A stretch of DNA of 64,000 nt from a bacterium (GCA_017961325.1 JAGCXM010000014.1:1-64000); one strand, 5' to 3'; numbered from the stretch's first letter, positions 44,880 to 54,839 are shown. Notes: generated by a model not told the origin, from the letters alone. Translations and numbers: made by a program.

Positions 44880-45889
44880 TGTTTGCTCCCTGCTTTCTTT
44901 TCTATCTGTTCAATAATTCTTGGATCGGGGAAATTCTCGATTTCCATTCCGAAATGCAATCCCATCTTCATCAAAAGAACCTTTATCTCGTTGAGAGACT
45001 TTCTTCCGAAATTCTTTGTTTTAAGCATATCGGCTTCCGTTTTCGTAACAAGTTCACCGATATATTTGATTTCGGCGTTCTTCAGACAGTTGTTCGATCT
45101 TACGCTGAGCTCGAGATCGTCAATCGTCTTGTAAAGGTTCATATTTACATCGCCGATTATGTCTGAAGAATTCGGATCTTCGACTTCGTCAACTGCGAAA
45201 CTGATGAAGAACTTCGTGTGTTCGCGCAGAATCATCGCCGCATAAGCCAAAGCGTCGCGCGGTGAAAGCGAACCGTCCGTTTCAAGATCAAAAGTGAGCT
45301 TGTCGAAATCGAAACTGTTCTTTACCCTTGCGTTGGAAACTTTATAGTTTGCCCTTACGACAGGAGAAAAGAAAGAGTCTATCGGAATATAACCTTCGCT
45401 GAAAATATCCTGATTGTGCGATTCGGACGGAACATAGCCTCTTCCGATACCGACAAGAAGCTCCATTTCGAAATCGACGCCTTCGTCCATTTCAAAAAGC
45501 GGAAGATCCTTGTTGAGAATCGTAAGTCCTGCAGTTTCCTGAATATCTCCCGCAGTAACCGTTCCTTTGCCGCTTTTCTTGAGGACAAGATAGTGAAGCT
45601 TGTCTTCGTGTGCGATAAAACGGATCTGTTTGATGTTGAGAATAATGTCGACGACATCTTCTTTTATTCCGGGAATAGTTGCGAACTCATGCTCGACACC
45701 TTTTATTTTAACGCCGATAACGGCTGCTCCGCGAAGACTGGAAATAAGGATTCTGCGAAGCGCATTGCCCAAAGTTATGCCGTATCCTTTCATAAGCGGT
45801 TCGCAGATGAAACGGCAGTAGTTCTGCCCCTGCTCTCCGATTTTGACCTCTTTCGGCATAATCAATGTTTTCCAATTGGCTCGAAACAT
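44876..45889 (-). CDS. rpoA: RNA polymerase alpha subunit
   Basis: 337 residues. An N-terminal assembly domain (GYGITLGNALRRILISSL) is followed by a linker and a C-terminal domain (LELSVRSNNCLKNAEI, then KNFGRKSLNEIK) that contacts UP elements and activators. I chose ATG 45889 because GAGGGA precedes it; the longer frame extends into rpsD. Downstream of rpsD as in most alpha operons. Confidence 0.98.
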   Translation of the reverse strand: MFRANWKTLIMPKEVKIGEQGQNYCRFICEPLMKGYGITLGNALRRILISSLRGAAVIGVKIKGVEHEFATIPGIKEDVVDIILNIKQIRFIAHEDKLHYLVLKKSGKGTVTAGDIQETAGLTILNKDLPLFEMDEGVDFEMELLVGIGRGYVPSESHNQDIFSEGYIPIDSFFSPVVRANYKVSNARVKNSFDFDKLTFDLETDGSLSPRDALAYAAMILREHTKFFISFAVDEVEDPNSSDIIGDVNMNLYKTIDDLELSVRSNNCLKNAEIKYIGELVTKTEADMLKTKNFGRKSLNEIKVLLMKMGLHFGMEIENFPDPRIIEQIEKKAGSKQ

Positions 45890-45902
45890 CAGAATCCCTC
45901 CA

Positions 45903-46538
45903 TTACTTAGAGTAAAGCTCAACTATGAGATTTTCCTTAATATCCTGCGGTAAATCTTCTCTTTCGGGAAGGCGGATAACTTTTCCCTTCATTTCGTCCT
46001 TATTCAGTTCCAACCATGCCGGAGTCGCGATTCTTGCCGCGATGTTCTCGTCAGCCATGATTTCTTTGAATATCTTAGCGTCCCTGCTTCCTTCCTTGAC
46101 AGCGACGACGTCGCCTTCCTTAACTATGAAAGACGGAATATCGGTGCCTTTGCCGTTAACCGAAAAATGTCTGTGGTTGATGAGCTGTCTAGCCTGAGCT
46201 CTGCTGTTTGCAAAACCGAGACGGTAAACAACGTTGTCGAGTCTGCATTCAAGCATTCTGAGCAGATTTTCACCGGTCGCGCCTTTCTTCAGATCAGCCC
46301 TCTTGTAGAAAATGCTGAACTGTCTTTCAAGCATACCGTACATTGCTTTTGTTTTCTGCTTTTCACGAAGCTGAATTTTGTACTCGGTGACTCTTTTCTT
46401 TTCACGGCCGTGGAGACCGGGCGAATAAGGTTTTCTGTCGAACGAGCATTTGTCTGAATTGCAGCGTTCGCCTTTAAGAAAAAGTTTTACACCTTCTCTT
46501 CTGCAAATTTTACATTTTGCCTCTTTGTTCTTAGCCAA
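45903..46538 (-). CDS. rpsD: Ribosomal protein S4
   Basis: 211 residues from a TTG start with GGAGG upstream. The N-terminus carries a zinc-type cysteine set (Cys9, 12, 26, 31), so it is the C+ form. The S4 RNA-binding domain contains RLDNVVYRLGF and RQLINHRHFSVNG. S4 starts small-subunit assembly and in many bacteria represses the alpha operon. Confidence 0.98.
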   Translation of the reverse strand: MAKNKEAKCKICRREGVKLFLKGERCNSDKCSFDRKPYSPGLHGREKKRVTEYKIQLREKQKTKAMYGMLERQFSIFYKRADLKKGATGENLLRMLECRLDNVVYRLGFANSRAQARQLINHRHFSVNGKGTDIPSFIVKEGDVVAVKEGSRDAKIFKEIMADENIAARIATPAWLELNKDEMKGKVIRLPEREDLPQDIKENLIVELYSK

Positions 46539-46580
46539 AGCTTCCTCCTTTTGAGCTAAAAGTTTACACTAAACAACGAA

Positions 46581-46961
46581 CTAAACTCTTCTTTTCTTTT
46601 TGGGACGACAACCGTTGTGCGGTATCGGAGTGATATCTCTAAGAAGTGTTACGTTGTAACCGATATTTGCGAATCCTCTGATCGCAGCTTCTCTTCCGCT
46701 TCCCGGACCTTTTACGAAAACGCTCAAAGTCTTGAGACCGTAGTCCTGAGCCTTTTTACCGGCATCTTCGGCCGCCATCTGAGCAGCATACGGAGTGCTC
46801 TTCTTGCTGCCGCGGAAGCCTTTGAGACCTGCGCTGGACCATGACAGAACGTTGCCGCTGACATCAGTGATAGTAACAATCGTGTTGTTGAAACTGCACT
46901 GAATGTAAGCGAGTCCCGTCTGTATATTTTTCTTTACTCTTTTCTTCTTTTCAGGTGCCAT
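46581..46961 (-). CDS. rpsK: Ribosomal protein S11
   Basis: 126 residues. The conserved core reads [16 protein letters not shown] and ends [11 protein letters not shown], as in bacterial S11. It sits on the platform of the 30S subunit beside the E site. Normal order rpsM-rpsK-rpsD. Confidence 0.98.
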   Translation of the reverse strand: MAPEKKKRVKKNIQTGLAYIQCSFNNTIVTITDVSGNVLSWSSAGLKGFRGSKKSTPYAAQMAAEDAGKKAQDYGLKTLSVFVKGPGSGREAAIRGFANIGYNVTLLRDITPIPHNGCRPKKKRRV

Positions 46962-46980
46962 ATTATTTCTCCTTCAACTA

Positions 46981-47349
46981 TTATTTTTTCTTTTTCATAA
47001 GATTGCGTCTCGGACCTTTTCTCGTTCTTGCGTTGGTGCGGGTTCTCTGACCTCTGCACGGAAGACCTCTTCTGTGTCTGCGGCCTCTGTAGCTGCCGAG
47101 ATCCATCAATCTTTTGATGTTCATAATAGTTTCTTTTCTAAGATCACCTTCGACCGTGTATTTCTGATCGATAATGGCTCTGATCTTGATAGCCATCGGC
47201 TCATCGACGTCATCACTTTTGATGTTTCTGTCAATGCCTGCTTCATCAAGTATTTTCTGAGCGCTGGTTCTGCCTATACCGTATACGTAGGTCAAGGCAA
47301 TTTCCATTCTCTTCTTCCTCGGAAGATCAATTCCTGCAATACGAACCAA
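46981..47349 (-). CDS. rpsM: Ribosomal protein S13
   Basis: 122 residues from a TTG start (47349), preceded by AGGAGG at six bases. [14 protein letters not shown] and [14 protein letters not shown] are family hallmarks. S13 contacts the 50S subunit and P-site tRNA from the 30S head. Confidence 0.98.
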   Translation of the reverse strand: MVRIAGIDLPRKKRMEIALTYVYGIGRTSAQKILDEAGIDRNIKSDDVDEPMAIKIRAIIDQKYTVEGDLRKETIMNIKRLMDLGSYRGRRHRRGLPCRGQRTRTNARTRKGPRRNLMKKKK

Positions 47350-47381
47350 GTGTCACCTCCTCTTTTTTCGCGACAACTATA

Positions 47382-47495
47382 TTAACCTTGTTTTTGTTTA
47401 TGCTTAGGGTTCTCGCATATAACTCTGAGAATACCTTTTCTCTTAACGATCTTGCATTTTGAGCATATCTTTTTTACCGAAGCTCTTACTTTCAT
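47382..47495 (-). CDS. rpmJ: Ribosomal protein L36
   Basis: 37 residues: [17 protein letters not shown] at the start, then Cys and His in RVICENPKH complete a zinc site, so this is the zinc-binding (C+) form. GGAGAGAGAG precedes the ATG. It lies between infA and rpsM as in many spc/alpha operons. Confidence 0.97.
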   Translation of the reverse strand: MKVRASVKKICSKCKIVKRKGILRVICENPKHKQKQG

Positions 47496-47505
47496 CTCTC
47501 TCTCC

Positions 47506-47763
47506 TTAATTATTCGAATTAGTAGCGTTATTAGCAGTATTGTTGCTTTTCATTCTGTGAACGATCCTTCCTCTCGACAGATCGTAAGGCGAAAGCTCGA
47601 TCTGCACTTTGTCGCCCGGAAGTATGCGGATAAAATATTTGCGCATTTTCCCGGAAATGTGCGCCAGAACCGAATGGCCGTTTTCCAGAGCCACTCTGAA
47701 CATCGCGTTCGGCAGAGTGTCGACGATCGTTCCTTCTACGATGATGCCTTCTTCCTTACTCAT
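47506..47763 (-). CDS. infA: Translation initiation factor IF-1
   Basis: 85 residues; usual length is 72. The OB fold shows [16 protein letters not shown] and ending motif SRGRIVHR. The extra C-terminal tail is Asn/Thr/Ala-rich and probably disordered. IF-1 binds the 30S A site during initiation. Seven bases after secY. Confidence 0.97.
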   Translation of the reverse strand: MSKEEGIIVEGTIVDTLPNAMFRVALENGHSVLAHISGKMRKYFIRILPGDKVQIELSPYDLSRGRIVHRMKSNNTANNATNSNN

Positions 47764-47769
47764 CGGAAA

Positions 47770-49089
47770 CTATCCTCTTCTGCTCTTTATAAGAGAACCT
47801 TTGCCGCCGATAGCAAAACCTTCATAGTTGTTGCTGATGAGGTAGCTTTCTATCTGGGAAGCCATATCCATAGCAACGCCTACGACGATGAGTATCGAAG
47901 TTCCGCCCATATAAAACGGAAGTCCCATTTTGTTTCTGAGCAGATCAGGCAGCATACATACGGCGCAAAGATAAATCGCACCGCCGAACGTGATTCTCGA
48001 AAGAACCGTGTTGATGTATGCAACAGTCTCTTTTCCCGGTCTGATTCCAGGGATATATCCGCCCTGTTTGTTGATGTTCTCCGCAACGTCGTCAGTTTTG
48101 AACTGAATGAACGTATAGAAGAACGCAAAGAAAATTATGAGGGCGAGATAAAGAAGGTTGTAAAGCCATCCGCCCGGATTAAGCCAAGCCTGCAGCGACC
48201 CCATGCTGAAATTGAAAAAATTGGAAACCGTTGCGGGGAAAACCAGAAGCGCACTTGCAAAAATAGGCGGAATAACGCCCGATGTGTTGATTTTAAGCGG
48301 CAAATGCGAATTCTGGATCTGTCTTGCACCGCCGGATGCCCTTCTCGCATACTGAACGGGAATTCTTCTCTGCGAACTTTCGACGAATACGATAACGGCG
48401 AAAGCGACAACCATAACAAGAATCAATATAATGACCTGATGCGGCTGAATCATTCCTTCTTTCAGGTACTTGCCCATGTCAAAGAACATTCTCGGGAAAC
48501 GTGCGACGATCGATGCGAAAATGATGAGCGAAACGCCGTTTCCGATGCCTCTGTCGGTAATCTGTTCGCCGAGCCACATAAGGAACAGCGTCCCTGCAGT
48601 CAGGGTAATGACCGTCAAAATACGGAAAAACCATCCCGGATTGTTGACGACGACTTCGCCGCCGGCACCGGTAAGGTTTTCAAGGAACTTCGACATCATA
48701 AAGCCCTGAACCAGACACAGAATAACCGTGCCGTATCTCGTCCACTGGGTTATCTTTTTGTAACCCTGCTCGCCTTCCTTCTGCCATTCACCGATCTGCG
48801 GGACAATGACTGCAAGAAGCGACATGACGATCGAGGAACTGATGTAAGGCATAATTCCGAGTGCAAATATTGAAAGATTTTCCAAAGCACCGCCGCCGAA
48901 CATATTGAACATGCCGAGCAACGTGCCGTCAGCCTTCGTCGACATGATTTTTTCCATAACCGAACGGTTTACGCCGGGAGTCGTTACAAATATTCCAAGC
49001 CTGTAAACACCAAGCATCAACAGAGTAAAGATAACCTTATCTCTGAGATCCGGAATTCTGAAAATATTTTTTAATGCCTTACTTATCAA
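47770..49089 (-). CDS. secY: Protein translocase subunit SecY
   Basis: 439 residues and about ten membrane helices, forming the channel of the Sec translocon. The start is a TTG (49089) with GGAG seven bases upstream, and it overlaps the last 11 bases of rplO. Family phrases include LGIMPYISSSIVMSL and the cytoplasmic loop GGYIPGIRPGKET. adk and map, which often follow, are absent. Confidence 0.98.
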   Translation of the reverse strand: MISKALKNIFRIPDLRDKVIFTLLMLGVYRLGIFVTTPGVNRSVMEKIMSTKADGTLLGMFNMFGGGALENLSIFALGIMPYISSSIVMSLLAVIVPQIGEWQKEGEQGYKKITQWTRYGTVILCLVQGFMMSKFLENLTGAGGEVVVNNPGWFFRILTVITLTAGTLFLMWLGEQITDRGIGNGVSLIIFASIVARFPRMFFDMGKYLKEGMIQPHQVIILILVMVVAFAVIVFVESSQRRIPVQYARRASGGARQIQNSHLPLKINTSGVIPPIFASALLVFPATVSNFFNFSMGSLQAWLNPGGWLYNLLYLALIIFFAFFYTFIQFKTDDVAENINKQGGYIPGIRPGKETVAYINTVLSRITFGGAIYLCAVCMLPDLLRNKMGLPFYMGGTSILIVVGVAMDMASQIESYLISNNYEGFAIGGKGSLIKSRRG

Positions 49090-49531
49090 GCTCTATCTCC
49101 TCTGCTTTTCCACCGGATTTTTCAATAGATTCTTTAGCACCTTTTGTGAATTTGTGAGCTTTGACCGTCAAAGCCTTTCCGCCGAGATCAAACTGACCGA
49201 AGAATTTGACCATGTCGTCGTTTGCGTGACAGAGCCCAGCTGCAAGAAGTTTTTCGATTTCAACTACTTCGCCGTTTTCGAACTGATTAAGGTATCTTAC
49301 ATTGATTTCACAGACTTTCTTTGCGAATTTGTTGAAGAAACCTCTCTTCGGGATTCGTCTGTTATAAGGCATCGTTCCGCCTTCAAAACCTCTTCTTACG
49401 CCGCCGCCGGAACGAGCTTTCTGTCCTTTGTGACCTCTGCCGGCCGTACTTCCGGTACCGCTGCCGTTACCTCTACCAACTCTTTTTCTGTCTTTCAGGC
49501 CTTCAGGTCTTTTAAGTTCATGAAGCTGCAT
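49079..49531 (-). CDS. rplO: Ribosomal protein L15
   Basis: 150 residues. A glycine-rich N-terminus (RVGRGNGSGTGSTAGRGHKG) and GGVRRGFEGG are typical. It follows rpsE by only four bases; rpmD (L30), normally between them, is missing. Confidence 0.97.
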   Translation of the reverse strand: MQLHELKRPEGLKDRKRVGRGNGSGTGSTAGRGHKGQKARSGGGVRRGFEGGTMPYNRRIPKRGFFNKFAKKVCEINVRYLNQFENGEVVEIEKLLAAGLCHANDDMVKFFGQFDLGGKALTVKAHKFTKGAKESIEKSGGKAEEIELDK

Positions 49532-49535
49532 TATG

Positions 49536-50060
49536 TTACTCCTCTTCTTTCAACTGATAATCTTTAACACCGACATTTCTCTTGGCTTCAACACTTTCGA
49601 TGCCTTCGACATTCAAAAGAGCGTTAAGAGTTGCCTTTGCCATGTTGTGCGGGTTGTTCGAACCGATACTCTTGGAAAGAATATCCGTAACGCCGGCTGC
49701 TTCGAGAACAGCTCTGACAGCAGAACCCGCGATAACGCCGGTACCAGCCGATGCTGGACGAAGGATGACCTTGCCAGCGCCGAATTCGCCGATAATCTCG
49801 TGCGGAACAGTTCCTCTGAGCAGTTTGACCTGTCTGATATTCTTCTTTGCCCTTGCAACACCCTTTCTGATCGCTTCCGGAACTTCTCTAGCCTTGCCGA
49901 GACCGATTCCGACGGAGCCGTTTCCGTCACCGACGACCATCAATGCTGCGAAGCTGAAATTTTTACCGCCCTTAACAACCTTTGCGACTCTGTTTACATA
50001 AACAAGCTTCTCATTGAGTTCAAGAGACTCCGGATTAACCGGTTTATTCATTTCTTTCAT
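49536..50060 (-). CDS. rpsE: Ribosomal protein S5
   Basis: 174 residues. The first part has the double-stranded RNA-binding fold ([20 protein letters not shown]) and the second has [16 protein letters not shown] start it at ATG 50060 with GGAG five bases upstream. S5 helps decoding accuracy on the 30S body. Confidence 0.97.
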   Translation of the reverse strand: MKEMNKPVNPESLELNEKLVYVNRVAKVVKGGKNFSFAALMVVGDGNGSVGIGLGKAREVPEAIRKGVARAKKNIRQVKLLRGTVPHEIIGEFGAGKVILRPASAGTGVIAGSAVRAVLEAAGVTDILSKSIGSNNPHNMAKATLNALLNVEGIESVEAKRNVGVKDYQLKEEE

Positions 50061-50072
50061 AGCTACTCCCAC

Positions 50073-50432
50073 TTAGAATTTAAGTCCATTTTCCCTTGCA
50101 GCATCAGCAAGAGCTTTTACTCTGCCGTGGAAAGGATAACCGTTTCTGTCAAAAACAACAGCTTCGATGCCTTTTGCTTTGCATCTTTCAGCTATAAATT
50201 CGCCGATTTTCTTTGCAACAGCCTTCTTGTCACCTTCGGGCTTTACAAAATTTTTCTCATCGGACGAGGAAGCCGCAAGCGTCACGCCGGCAACATCGTC
50301 TATAACCTGAGCATAGATGTGTCTGTTGCTTTTGTAGACAGTAAGTCTCGGACATTCCGGAGTGCCGGAAATTTTCTTTCTGATAGCCGCTTTTCTTCTT
50401 ATTCTTCTATCTTTTTTAATATCAGGTCTCAT
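50073..50432 (-). CDS. rplR: Ribosomal protein L18
   Basis: 119 residues. [19 protein letters not shown] and the C-terminal [20 protein letters not shown] are diagnostic. L18 binds 5S rRNA in the central protuberance. Confidence 0.98.
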   Translation of the reverse strand: MRPDIKKDRRIRRKAAIRKKISGTPECPRLTVYKSNRHIYAQVIDDVAGVTLAASSSDEKNFVKPEGDKKAVAKKIGEFIAERCKAKGIEAVVFDRNGYPFHGRVKALADAARENGLKF

Positions 50433-50441
50433 AAATTCCTC

Positions 50442-50984
50442 CTACTTACCAGCCGCCTTACCAGCTTTTCTTCTGATAACCTGGTCTTTGTAAAAAATAC
50501 CTTTTCCTTTGTAAGGCTCTACCGGACGGAGTCTTTTGATCGTCGCAGCAAAATTACCGAGAAGTTCTTTATCTGCGGACGTAAGGGTTACTTCATTGTT
50601 CGTCTTGTTGACTTCGGCAGAAATCCCCTTAGGTAATACCATCTCTACAGGATGAGAAAAACCTAAAGAAAATCCGAGTTTATCACCCTTAAGCTCAAAT
50701 TTGTATCCGGTTCCCTTTACTTCGAGAGTTTTTGAAAAACCGTTGACTACACCGTGAACCATGTTTGCAATGAGTACTCTGGAAAGGCCGTGAAGAGCTT
50801 TCGACTCAGCCGTTTCGTCGTTTCTCGTAACATGGATTTCAGATCCTTCAACCGCAACATTGATAGAAGGATGGATCGCTCTTTCCAATGTTGCCTTCGG
50901 TCCCTGAACTGTAACAACATTGTCTTTCACGGAGACTTTTACGTTACTGCCGAACTGGATCGGCATTTTTCCTATTCTTGACAC
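50442..50984 (-). CDS. rplF: Ribosomal protein L6
   Basis: 180 residues from a GTG start (50984), chosen because GGAGG lies upstream and the protein then begins MSRIGKMPI as in its family. The C-terminal PEPYKGKGI-like motif appears as VEPYKGKGIFYKDQVIRRK. It binds 23S rRNA near the factor-binding site. Confidence 0.98.
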   Translation of the reverse strand: MSRIGKMPIQFGSNVKVSVKDNVVTVQGPKATLERAIHPSINVAVEGSEIHVTRNDETAESKALHGLSRVLIANMVHGVVNGFSKTLEVKGTGYKFELKGDKLGFSLGFSHPVEMVLPKGISAEVNKTNNEVTLTSADKELLGNFAATIKRLRPVEPYKGKGIFYKDQVIRRKAGKAAGK

Positions 50985-50995
50985 TTTACCCTCCG

Positions 50996-51394
50996 TTACC
51001 AAACTCTACAAATAATTTCACCGCCGACGTTGAGTTCTCTCGCCTTCGCATCGGTCATAACGCCTTTGGAGGTCGTTACGATGGAAATTCCGAGACCTTC
51101 GCGAACGAATGGAATCTCCTTGGCCTGAGAGTAAACTCTTCTTCCCGTCGTACTAACTCTTTCAAGATTCGAAATAACGCTTTTGTTGCGGTAATATTTC
51201 AAATCGACAGAGATTGTTTTCTTACCGTCAAGTTCATTGACTCTGTAATCGTTGATGTAACCTTCTTCTTTGAGAACTCTCGAGATCTCCTCAAGGATTC
51301 TGGATGAAGGAATGCCCGAAACGGTTTCCTTGCCTGCAAGGATCGCGTTTCTGACTCTGGTAAGATAGTTGGAAACTAAATCATTCATTGTCAT
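50996..51394 (-). CDS. rpsH: Ribosomal protein S8
   Basis: 132 residues. MTMNDLVSNYLTRVRNA starts the fold and the C-terminal STSKGVMTDAKAR-type signature is seen as VTTSKGVMTDAKAREL. S8 binds the central domain of 16S rRNA and in E. coli represses the spc operon. Confidence 0.98.
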   Translation of the reverse strand: MTMNDLVSNYLTRVRNAILAGKETVSGIPSSRILEEISRVLKEEGYINDYRVNELDGKKTISVDLKYYRNKSVISNLERVSTTGRRVYSQAKEIPFVREGLGISIVTTSKGVMTDAKARELNVGGEIICRVW

Positions 51395-51409
51395 ATTTCA
51401 CCTCTTCAA

Positions 51410-51595
51410 CTACCAGCTCGACTTGGTAACACCGGGGATAAGCCCTTCGTTAGCAAGCTTTCTGAAGCACAATCTGCACATATTAAACTTTCTGAAAACA
51501 GCCTTCGGCCTTCCGCAAAGAGGGCAACGAGTATAGGCTCTGACTTTAAATTTCGGTTTTCTTTCCGCTTTCAAGCGAAGACTTTTCTTAGCCAA
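51410..51595 (-). CDS. rpsN: Ribosomal protein S14, zinc type
   Basis: 61 residues, the short type Z form with CPLC and CRLC zinc ligands. It begins at a TTG (51595) after GGAGGACAGT. Sits in the 30S head. Confidence 0.98.
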   Translation of the reverse strand: MAKKSLRLKAERKPKFKVRAYTRCPLCGRPKAVFRKFNMCRLCFRKLANEGLIPGVTKSSW

Positions 51596-51611
51596 ACTGT
51601 CCTCCTACAAA

Positions 51612-52163
51612 TTAACTGTTAAAAGGCATGTTGAACTTCTTGAGAAGAAGTTTCGCATCTTTGTCGTTAGTTGCCGTAGTAACTATCGTGATGTTGAAGC
51701 CTTTTGATTTTTCAACTTTATTGAAGTCGATTTCCGGGAAAATGAAGAACTCTTTGATACCGAGAGTGTAATTTCCCCTGCCGTCGAAACCTTTTCCCGA
51801 AACACCTTTGAAGTCTTTAACACGCGGAAGCGCGATGTTGATGAGGTGATCAAGGAAATCGTACATGATGTCCTTACGCAAGGTTACCGATGTTCCGATC
51901 GGCATACCTTCTCTGAGCTTGAAGGTAGCGATCGACTTTCTCGCCTTGTTGACAACGGGTTTCTGACCGGTGATTGCCGTAAGCTCTTTTACGGCGTCCT
52001 CGAGGATCTTCTTGTTCGAAATAGCCTCGCCGATACCCATGTTGACAACGATTTTCTCAATTTTCGGAACAGCCATGATTCCGACATTAAGCTCGTTTTT
52101 CAAAGCCGGCTTGATCTCGTCTTCATACAAAGCTCTAAGTCTGCTTTTATACTTTTCGTTCAT
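51612..52163 (-). CDS. rplE: Ribosomal protein L5
   Basis: 183 residues. [14 protein letters not shown] and the central [15 protein letters not shown] are diagnostic. I start it at ATG 52163 with GGAG six bases upstream. L5 holds 5S rRNA and touches P-site tRNA. Confidence 0.98.
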   Translation of the reverse strand: MNEKYKSRLRALYEDEIKPALKNELNVGIMAVPKIEKIVVNMGIGEAISNKKILEDAVKELTAITGQKPVVNKARKSIATFKLREGMPIGTSVTLRKDIMYDFLDHLINIALPRVKDFKGVSGKGFDGRGNYTLGIKEFFIFPEIDFNKVEKSKGFNITIVTTATNDKDAKLLLKKFNMPFNS

Positions 52164-52174
52164 TTTCTTCTCCA

Positions 52175-52486
52175 CTATTCAACGGTTTCGCCGGTTTTCT
52201 TGCTTACTCTTACGCGTTTGCCGTCTTCAAGAGTTTTCATTCTGAAAGAAGTAGGCTCGCCGGTCTTCGGATCGAGTGCAACGACGTTGGAAACGTGGAT
52301 CGGCATGCTTTTGTCAACGATACCGGCTTCCTTCGTAGCGGTCTGCTTCTGATGTTTCTTGTAAACGTTTACGCCTTCGACAATAACCTTATCCTCAGCA
52401 ACAAGGACTTCCAGAACTTTTCCGGTTTTGCCTTTGTCTTTTCCGGCAATAACTTTTACCATATCATTCTTTTTTATTTTAGCCAT
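52175..52486 (-). CDS. rplX: Ribosomal protein L24
   Basis: 103 residues. The KOW motif appears as [19 protein letters not shown]24 is one of the first proteins to bind 23S rRNA during assembly. Confidence 0.98.
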   Translation of the reverse strand: MAKIKKNDMVKVIAGKDKGKTGKVLEVLVAEDKVIVEGVNVYKKHQKQTATKEAGIVDKSMPIHVSNVVALDPKTGEPTSFRMKTLEDGKRVRVSKKTGETVE

Positions 52487-52496
52487 TGCGCACCTC

Positions 52497-52865
52497 TTAT
52501 AATACTTCCGGAGCGAGAGAAACTATCTTCATGAAGCCTTTCGCACGGAGTTCTCTGGCAACAGGGCCGAAAACACGCGTTCCGACAGGTTCGTAGCTCT
52601 CGTCAATCATAACGACGGCGTTGTCGTCAAAACGGATGTAGGAACCGTCTTCTCTGCGGACCTCCTTGTTCTGACGGACGATAACAGCCTTTTTAACATC
52701 GCCTTTTTTGATTTTGCCTTTGGGATCAGCGACTTTTACGGCAACGACGATAACATCGCCTACACCGGCATATCTTATCTTCGAACCGCCGTAAACCTTA
52801 ACGCACTGAACTTCTTTGGCACCGGAGTTGTCTGCCACGGCCAGTCTTGTCATTTCCTGTATCAT
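52497..52865 (-). CDS. rplN: Ribosomal protein L14
   Basis: 122 residues beginning [19 protein letters not shown] and ending with IVSLAPEVL, both family hallmarks. It forms part of the bridge between subunits. Confidence 0.98.
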   Translation of the reverse strand: MIQEMTRLAVADNSGAKEVQCVKVYGGSKIRYAGVGDVIVVAVKVADPKGKIKKGDVKKAVIVRQNKEVRREDGSYIRFDDNAVVMIDESYEPVGTRVFGPVARELRAKGFMKIVSLAPEVL

Positions 52866-52868
52866 GGT

Positions 52869-53123
52869 CTATCTCCTGCTTTCACCGATTTTTTCTTTTA
52901 CAAACCAAGTCTTTCTTTTGCTGATTGGCGCACATTCCTGAATTCTGACGATATCGCCTTCATGAAATGCGTTCTCTTCGTCGTGTGCAAGATATTTCTT
53001 GCGTGCGGTAACAACCTTCTTATAAAGAGGGTGTTTGAAACGGCGCGTTACGCGGACCGTTACCGTTTTGTCCATAGCATCGGAAACGACTGTGCCGACA
53101 AGTATTCTTTTTGCCTTAATCAT
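52869..53123 (-). CDS. rpsQ: Ribosomal protein S17
   Basis: 84 residues, an OB-fold protein with [17 protein letters not shown]. It shares one base with the rpmC stop (TAATG). Confidence 0.98.
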   Translation of the reverse strand: MIKAKRILVGTVVSDAMDKTVTVRVTRRFKHPLYKKVVTARKKYLAHDEENAFHEGDIVRIQECAPISKRKTWFVKEKIGESRR

Positions 53124-53326
53124 TATTTCACCTCAGTCCCGTTCTTTTTTTCAGTAATGATGGTTTTGATCTTAGCGATCTCTCTTCTCACGGTCATAAT
53201 GCGGGAAGGATTCTCAAGCTGTCCCATCGTCTTCTGCATTCTAAGATTGAACTGTTCTTCTTTGGCGGTAAGAAGCTGAGCTTCAAGCTCTGCCAAAGTT
53301 TTTGCTCTCAATTCAGAAACTTTCAT
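53123..53326 (-). CDS. rpmC: Ribosomal protein L29
   Basis: 67 residues, two helices, with [14 protein letters not shown] and [20 protein letters not shown]. It sits at the exit tunnel and helps form the SRP docking site. Its ATG overlaps the rplP stop. Confidence 0.98.
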   Translation of the reverse strand: MKVSELRAKTLAELEAQLLTAKEEQFNLRMQKTMGQLENPSRIMTVRREIAKIKTIITEKKNGTEVK

Positions 53327-53742
53327 TTCAGTTCATCTCCCTTTCCAATGATTTTTGTTCTAAGAGGAAGCTTGTGGGAAGCAAGACGGAAAGCTTCGTT
53401 TGCAGTTTCCATATCGACATCGCCAAGCTCGAAAAGGACGCGGCCGGGTTTGATAACGCAAACCCACTCTTCCGGGTTACCTTTTCCCTTACCCATTCTG
53501 ACTTCGAGAGGTTTCTTCGTGATCGGTTTATCCGGGAAAATGCGGATCCACATACGACCGCCTCTCTTTACCGCTCTCATGATTGCAACACGGGCTGCTT
53601 CGATCTGTCTGCTGTTGATCCAGCCGCATTCCGTAGCCTTAAGAGCGAATTCACCGTAATCGATACTGTTGCATGAAGTAGCAAGACCGGTTCTCTTGCC
53701 CTTCATCATTTTTCTGTGTTTAACCTTATTTGGCATTAACAT
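53323..53742 (-). CDS. rplP: Ribosomal protein L16
   Basis: 139 residues beginning [31 protein letters not shown] and [11 protein letters not shown] are typical. L16 lines the A-site region of the 50S subunit. Confidence 0.98.
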   Translation of the reverse strand: MLMPNKVKHRKMMKGKRTGLATSCNSIDYGEFALKATECGWINSRQIEAARVAIMRAVKRGGRMWIRIFPDKPITKKPLEVRMGKGKGNPEEWVCVIKPGRVLFELGDVDMETANEAFRLASHKLPLRTKIIGKGDELK

Positions 53743-53755
53743 GGCAATTCACCCG

Positions 53756-54433
53756 CTATTTGTTTTTCTGTTGTCTTCTTCTCGGTTCAGCCTTTCTTTC
53801 AGCGAAATCGCCTTTGGAAAGCCAAACTTTTACGCCGATAACACCGTAGCTGGTGTTTGCCGTGGCAAAACCGTAGTCGATGTTGGCTCTGAGGGTGTGG
53901 AGCGGAGTTCTTCCTTCCTGATATCTTTCGGTTCTCGCGATTTCGGCACCGCCGAGTCTGCCCGATGTCTGGACTTTTATGCCTTCAGCACCGCTCTTCA
54001 TCGCCTGACCGATAGCTCTTTTCATAGCTTTTCTAAAATGAGCTCTTCTTTCGAGCTGTTCCGCAATGCTTTCGCATACGAGCTGAGCGTCGATTTCAGG
54101 CTTCTTGACCTCTTCGACCTGAACGGAGATTCCGTCCTTGTTTGCATCTTTCGCGATCTTCAAAACCAATTCCTTGATTTTGTCGAGACCGACAGCCTTT
54201 CTCCCCACTACTATTCCGGGCTTTGCGGCATGGATTATTATTTTAAGTTTTTCACCCGATCTTTCGATATCGATTCTTGCGATACCTGCGGAATAGAACT
54301 CTTTCTTTACCGCTTTTCTGACTTTAAGATCTTCGTGAAGCCACTTGCTATAATCTTTATCACTGTACCATACCGATTCCCAAGTTCGGGTTACCCCGAG
54401 TCTCAGCCCTATGGGATTAACCTTTTGTCCCAA
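53756..54433 (-). CDS. rpsC: Ribosomal protein S3
   Basis: 225 residues from a TTG start (54433) after GAGGTGAACT. MGQKVNPIGLRLG starts the protein, the KH domain contains IVVGRKAVGLDKI, and the end is basic (RRRQQKNK). S3 guards the mRNA entry channel. Confidence 0.98.
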   Translation of the reverse strand: MGQKVNPIGLRLGVTRTWESVWYSDKDYSKWLHEDLKVRKAVKKEFYSAGIARIDIERSGEKLKIIIHAAKPGIVVGRKAVGLDKIKELVLKIAKDANKDGISVQVEEVKKPEIDAQLVCESIAEQLERRAHFRKAMKRAIGQAMKSGAEGIKVQTSGRLGGAEIARTERYQEGRTPLHTLRANIDYGFATANTSYGVIGVKVWLSKGDFAERKAEPRRRQQKNK

Positions 54434-54448
54434 AGTTCACCTCCGTCA

Positions 54449-54799
54449 CTAATCTTTTGTGTTTTCAGCAAGCTCAATTGTAATATGGCTTGATCTCTTC
54501 AATATTTTAGCTGCTCTGCCCTGTGCTCTCGGCACGAATCTCTTCATAACCTGACCTTCGTCGACCATGATGGTTTTGATGAAAAGGTTATCGGGATCCA
54601 TATTAAAATTATTTTCTGCATTAGCTATTGCAGAATCAAGCAGCTTTTTAAGAGCCAACGCTGATTTTTTCGGCGTGAACTCTAAAATGTTTTTAGCATC
54701 GCCTGCTTTTTTTCCTCTCACGATGTCAGCAAGTTCTCTGACTTTCTGAGGGGACATCCTGAAATTTCTAAGCTTTGCCGTGACGATTTTCGTCTCCAT
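54449..54799 (-). CDS. rplV: Ribosomal protein L22
   Basis: 116 residues. KVRELADIVRGKKAGDAK and the loop FVPRAQGRAAKILKRSSHI are family signatures. It lines the peptide exit tunnel. A 72-base gap separates it from rpsS, and that gap carries an internal promoter. Confidence 0.98.
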   Translation of the reverse strand: METKIVTAKLRNFRMSPQKVRELADIVRGKKAGDAKNILEFTPKKSALALKKLLDSAIANAENNFNMDPDNLFIKTIMVDEGQVMKRFVPRAQGRAAKILKRSSHITIELAENTKD

Positions 54800-54839
54800 T
54801 TCGCATCTCCAACGATCGAAAAAAAATTAAGCGGTCGGC

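Noticed and set aside
47452-48873. 473-codon plus-strand frame across infA and secY
   Set aside because: It lies antisense to secY and infA, whose proteins are clear. The translation is rich in Arg/His/Asn with no domain, as expected of a shadow frame.
49533-50636. 367-codon plus-strand frame over rpsE, rplR and part of rplF
   Set aside because: Shadow of ribosomal protein genes on the other strand.
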